A stretch of 64,000 nucleotides of DNA. Origin: Flagellimonas myxillae. Its GTDB lineage: Bacteria > Bacteroidota > Bacteroidia > Flavobacteriales > Flavobacteriaceae. Numbering within the stretch: position 1 is the stretch's first letter; every line of letters begins with the position of its first letter. Under the pieces are notes generated by a model, which was given only the letters and a program-made list of their open reading frames with translations, was not told where the DNA came from and did no database searches. The stretch is taken from assembly GCF_023502235.1 (NCBI RefSeq), contig NZ_JAMFLY010000001.1:1550001-1614000 (forward strand). The letters are read 5' to 3'. The translations under genes were made by a program, and so were the position numbers. Below are positions 63,061 to 64,000 of the stretch, piece by piece.

Positions 63061-64000
63061 CTAGGACTGGTGTTTGATTCTTTCGTACAATTTGACCAAA
63101 GATTGCAATAGTTCCACAGGGGTGGTGAGGATTTGATAGTGGTTTTGGCCAAACATTTGAGGGAGGTAGTATTTTGCCTGGGCCTCAATGGCCAAAGCAT
63201 AAGTGTTTATGCTACGCTCATTGAGTTCCCGAAGCGCTTGTTTGATGTCATTTATTCCGTATTTCCCCTCATATCTGTCGTAATCGTTGGGTTTTCCATC
63301 CGAAATAAGAATAATCCATTTGTTTCTGGTGTCCCTGTTATCCAGTAATGCTCCGGAGTGACGTAAAGCCGGCCCAATACGGGTATAGCCCTTGGGTTCC
63401 ACTGCGCCAATCTTAAATTTTGCAGTGTTCCAATCCTCATCAAAACCCTTCATAGTGATATAGGCAGAATGGTTTCTTGTTTTGGAATAAAAGCTATTGA
63501 TAGAGAAATCGATATTGAATTCGGACAAAATCTCCCCAAACAATATGGAAACCTGTTTTTCAACATCTATGACCCGGTTTCCAGCCGCATAGCCATCACT
63601 GGACAAACTACTATCCAAAAGCAGCAAGATGGAAAGATCCTTTTCTTTTTTTCGTTTGGACAAATAGATATTTTCCGAAGGGGTGTGACCAGAATTTACA
63701 TCCACGAACAGGTCGGTTAATGCATCCAGGTCAAATTCCTCCCCTTGGGTCTGCCTGCGTTGTTGTTGGTATCTGTTGTTTACCGTGGTAAGCATCTTAC
63801 GAAGCCCCATTAAGGTAGACCTATTCTGGGAAATTGCTTCATTATAATATTCTGGACTGATCTTTAGAATATTCTTGGGATAAACTTTACAAAAGTCCTC
63901 TTTGTAAACCCGTTTGACATGATCCCACTCGTCGTACCTTACAAAATGGCCTTTATCATCACTTTCAGCACTTTCCGCTATGGTGGTATTCTCGACAAAA
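63061..64000 (-). CDS. norD: NorD-like VWA-domain protein, 5' end beyond the window
   Basis: The frame stays open to the right edge, upstream of the first internal ATG (63810); about 313 codons are visible. The sequence near 63850-63960 reads Y-D-E-W-D-H-V-K-R-V-Y-K-E-D-F-C, typical of NorD. A von Willebrand factor A domain follows, with the MIDAS motif L-L-L-D-S-S-L-S-S and I-L-I-S-D-G-K-P-N-D-Y-D-R-Y-E. NorD helps assemble or activate nitric-oxide reductase with the AAA protein NorQ. Those partners should lie to the right of the window. Confidence 0.85.
   Translation of the reverse strand, partial: FVENTTIAESAESDDKGHFVRYDEWDHVKRVYKEDFCKVYPKNILKISPEYYNEAISQNRSTLMGLRKMLTTVNNRYQQQRRQTQGEEFDLDALTDLFVDVNSGHTPSENIYLSKRKKEKDLSILLLLDSSLSSDGYAAGNRVIDVEKQVSILFGEILSEFNIDFSINSFYSKTRNHSAYITMKGFDEDWNTAKFKIGAVEPKGYTRIGPALRHSGALLDNRDTRNKWIILISDGKPNDYDRYEGKYGINDIKQALRELNERSINTYALAIEAQAKYYLPQMFGQNHYQILTTPVELLQSLVKLYERIKHQS

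Overview
The window comes from a member of the Bacteroidota, most likely a marine Flavobacteriaceae. The evidence is a type IX secretion sorting domain, lipoproteins with acidic surface-export-like signals after the lipobox cysteine, a Bacteroidota-type LptD and TamB, a bacillithiol glycosyltransferase (BshA), promoter-like sequences of the TTTG-N19-TAnnTTTG class, and sulfated-polyuronide and xylose catabolism. There are about 50 protein genes, densely packed, and I saw no rRNA, tRNA, CRISPR array, transposase or prophage genes.

Layout. (1) 1-14.8 kb looks like the edge of an exopolysaccharide and cell-surface region. It holds a truncated polysaccharide deacetylase lipoprotein, a beta-helix lipoprotein, a priming sugar transferase, two CapK-like adenylate-forming enzymes and an ATP-grasp ligase. 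Inside it are a metal TonB receptor with an HMA-domain partner and an operon for a secreted tyrosinase and an FN3/coiled-coil protein. (2) 14.8-28.9 kb is envelope and housekeeping: OmpA, BshA, a GH3/beta-lactamase fusion, two Fe-S electron-transfer proteins, MlaD, an amidase, LptD and RidA. (3) 28.8-31.8 kb is sugar kinase plus glycolysis (gapA, pfkA). (4) 31.9-44 kb is TamB, TsaD, RsmE, DUF1223, DUF4159, an AI-2E transporter and a methyltransferase, interrupted by a metal-binding-repeat lipoprotein flanked on both sides by degenerate hexamer repeats. (5) 44-47 kb is a compact operon of four small enzymes. (6) 47-61.7 kb is carbohydrate catabolism: a xylose operon (xylB, xylA, symporter, LacI regulator), then a sulfated-uronide locus (sulfatase, DUF4861, KduI, LacI regulator, GH88, TRAP transporter) centred on a perfect palindromic operator. 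(7) 61.7-64 kb has an orphan secreted protein, an Rrf2 regulator with three clustered cysteines, and the C-terminal part of NorD.

How the genes may work together. The TonB/HMA pair probably moves a soft metal, plausibly copper, across the envelope next to a copper enzyme (tyrosinase) exported by the T9SS. The tyrosinase lies just downstream of a repetitive FN3 protein, which makes an extracellular protein cross-linking module a testable idea. In the catabolic half, the sulfatase removes sulfate, GH88 splits off unsaturated uronate, KduI isomerises it, the TRAP system imports an acidic product and the xyl operon takes xylose. This set fits a sulfated polymer containing uronate and xylose, such as ulvan, but no polysaccharide lyase or SusCD pair is in view.
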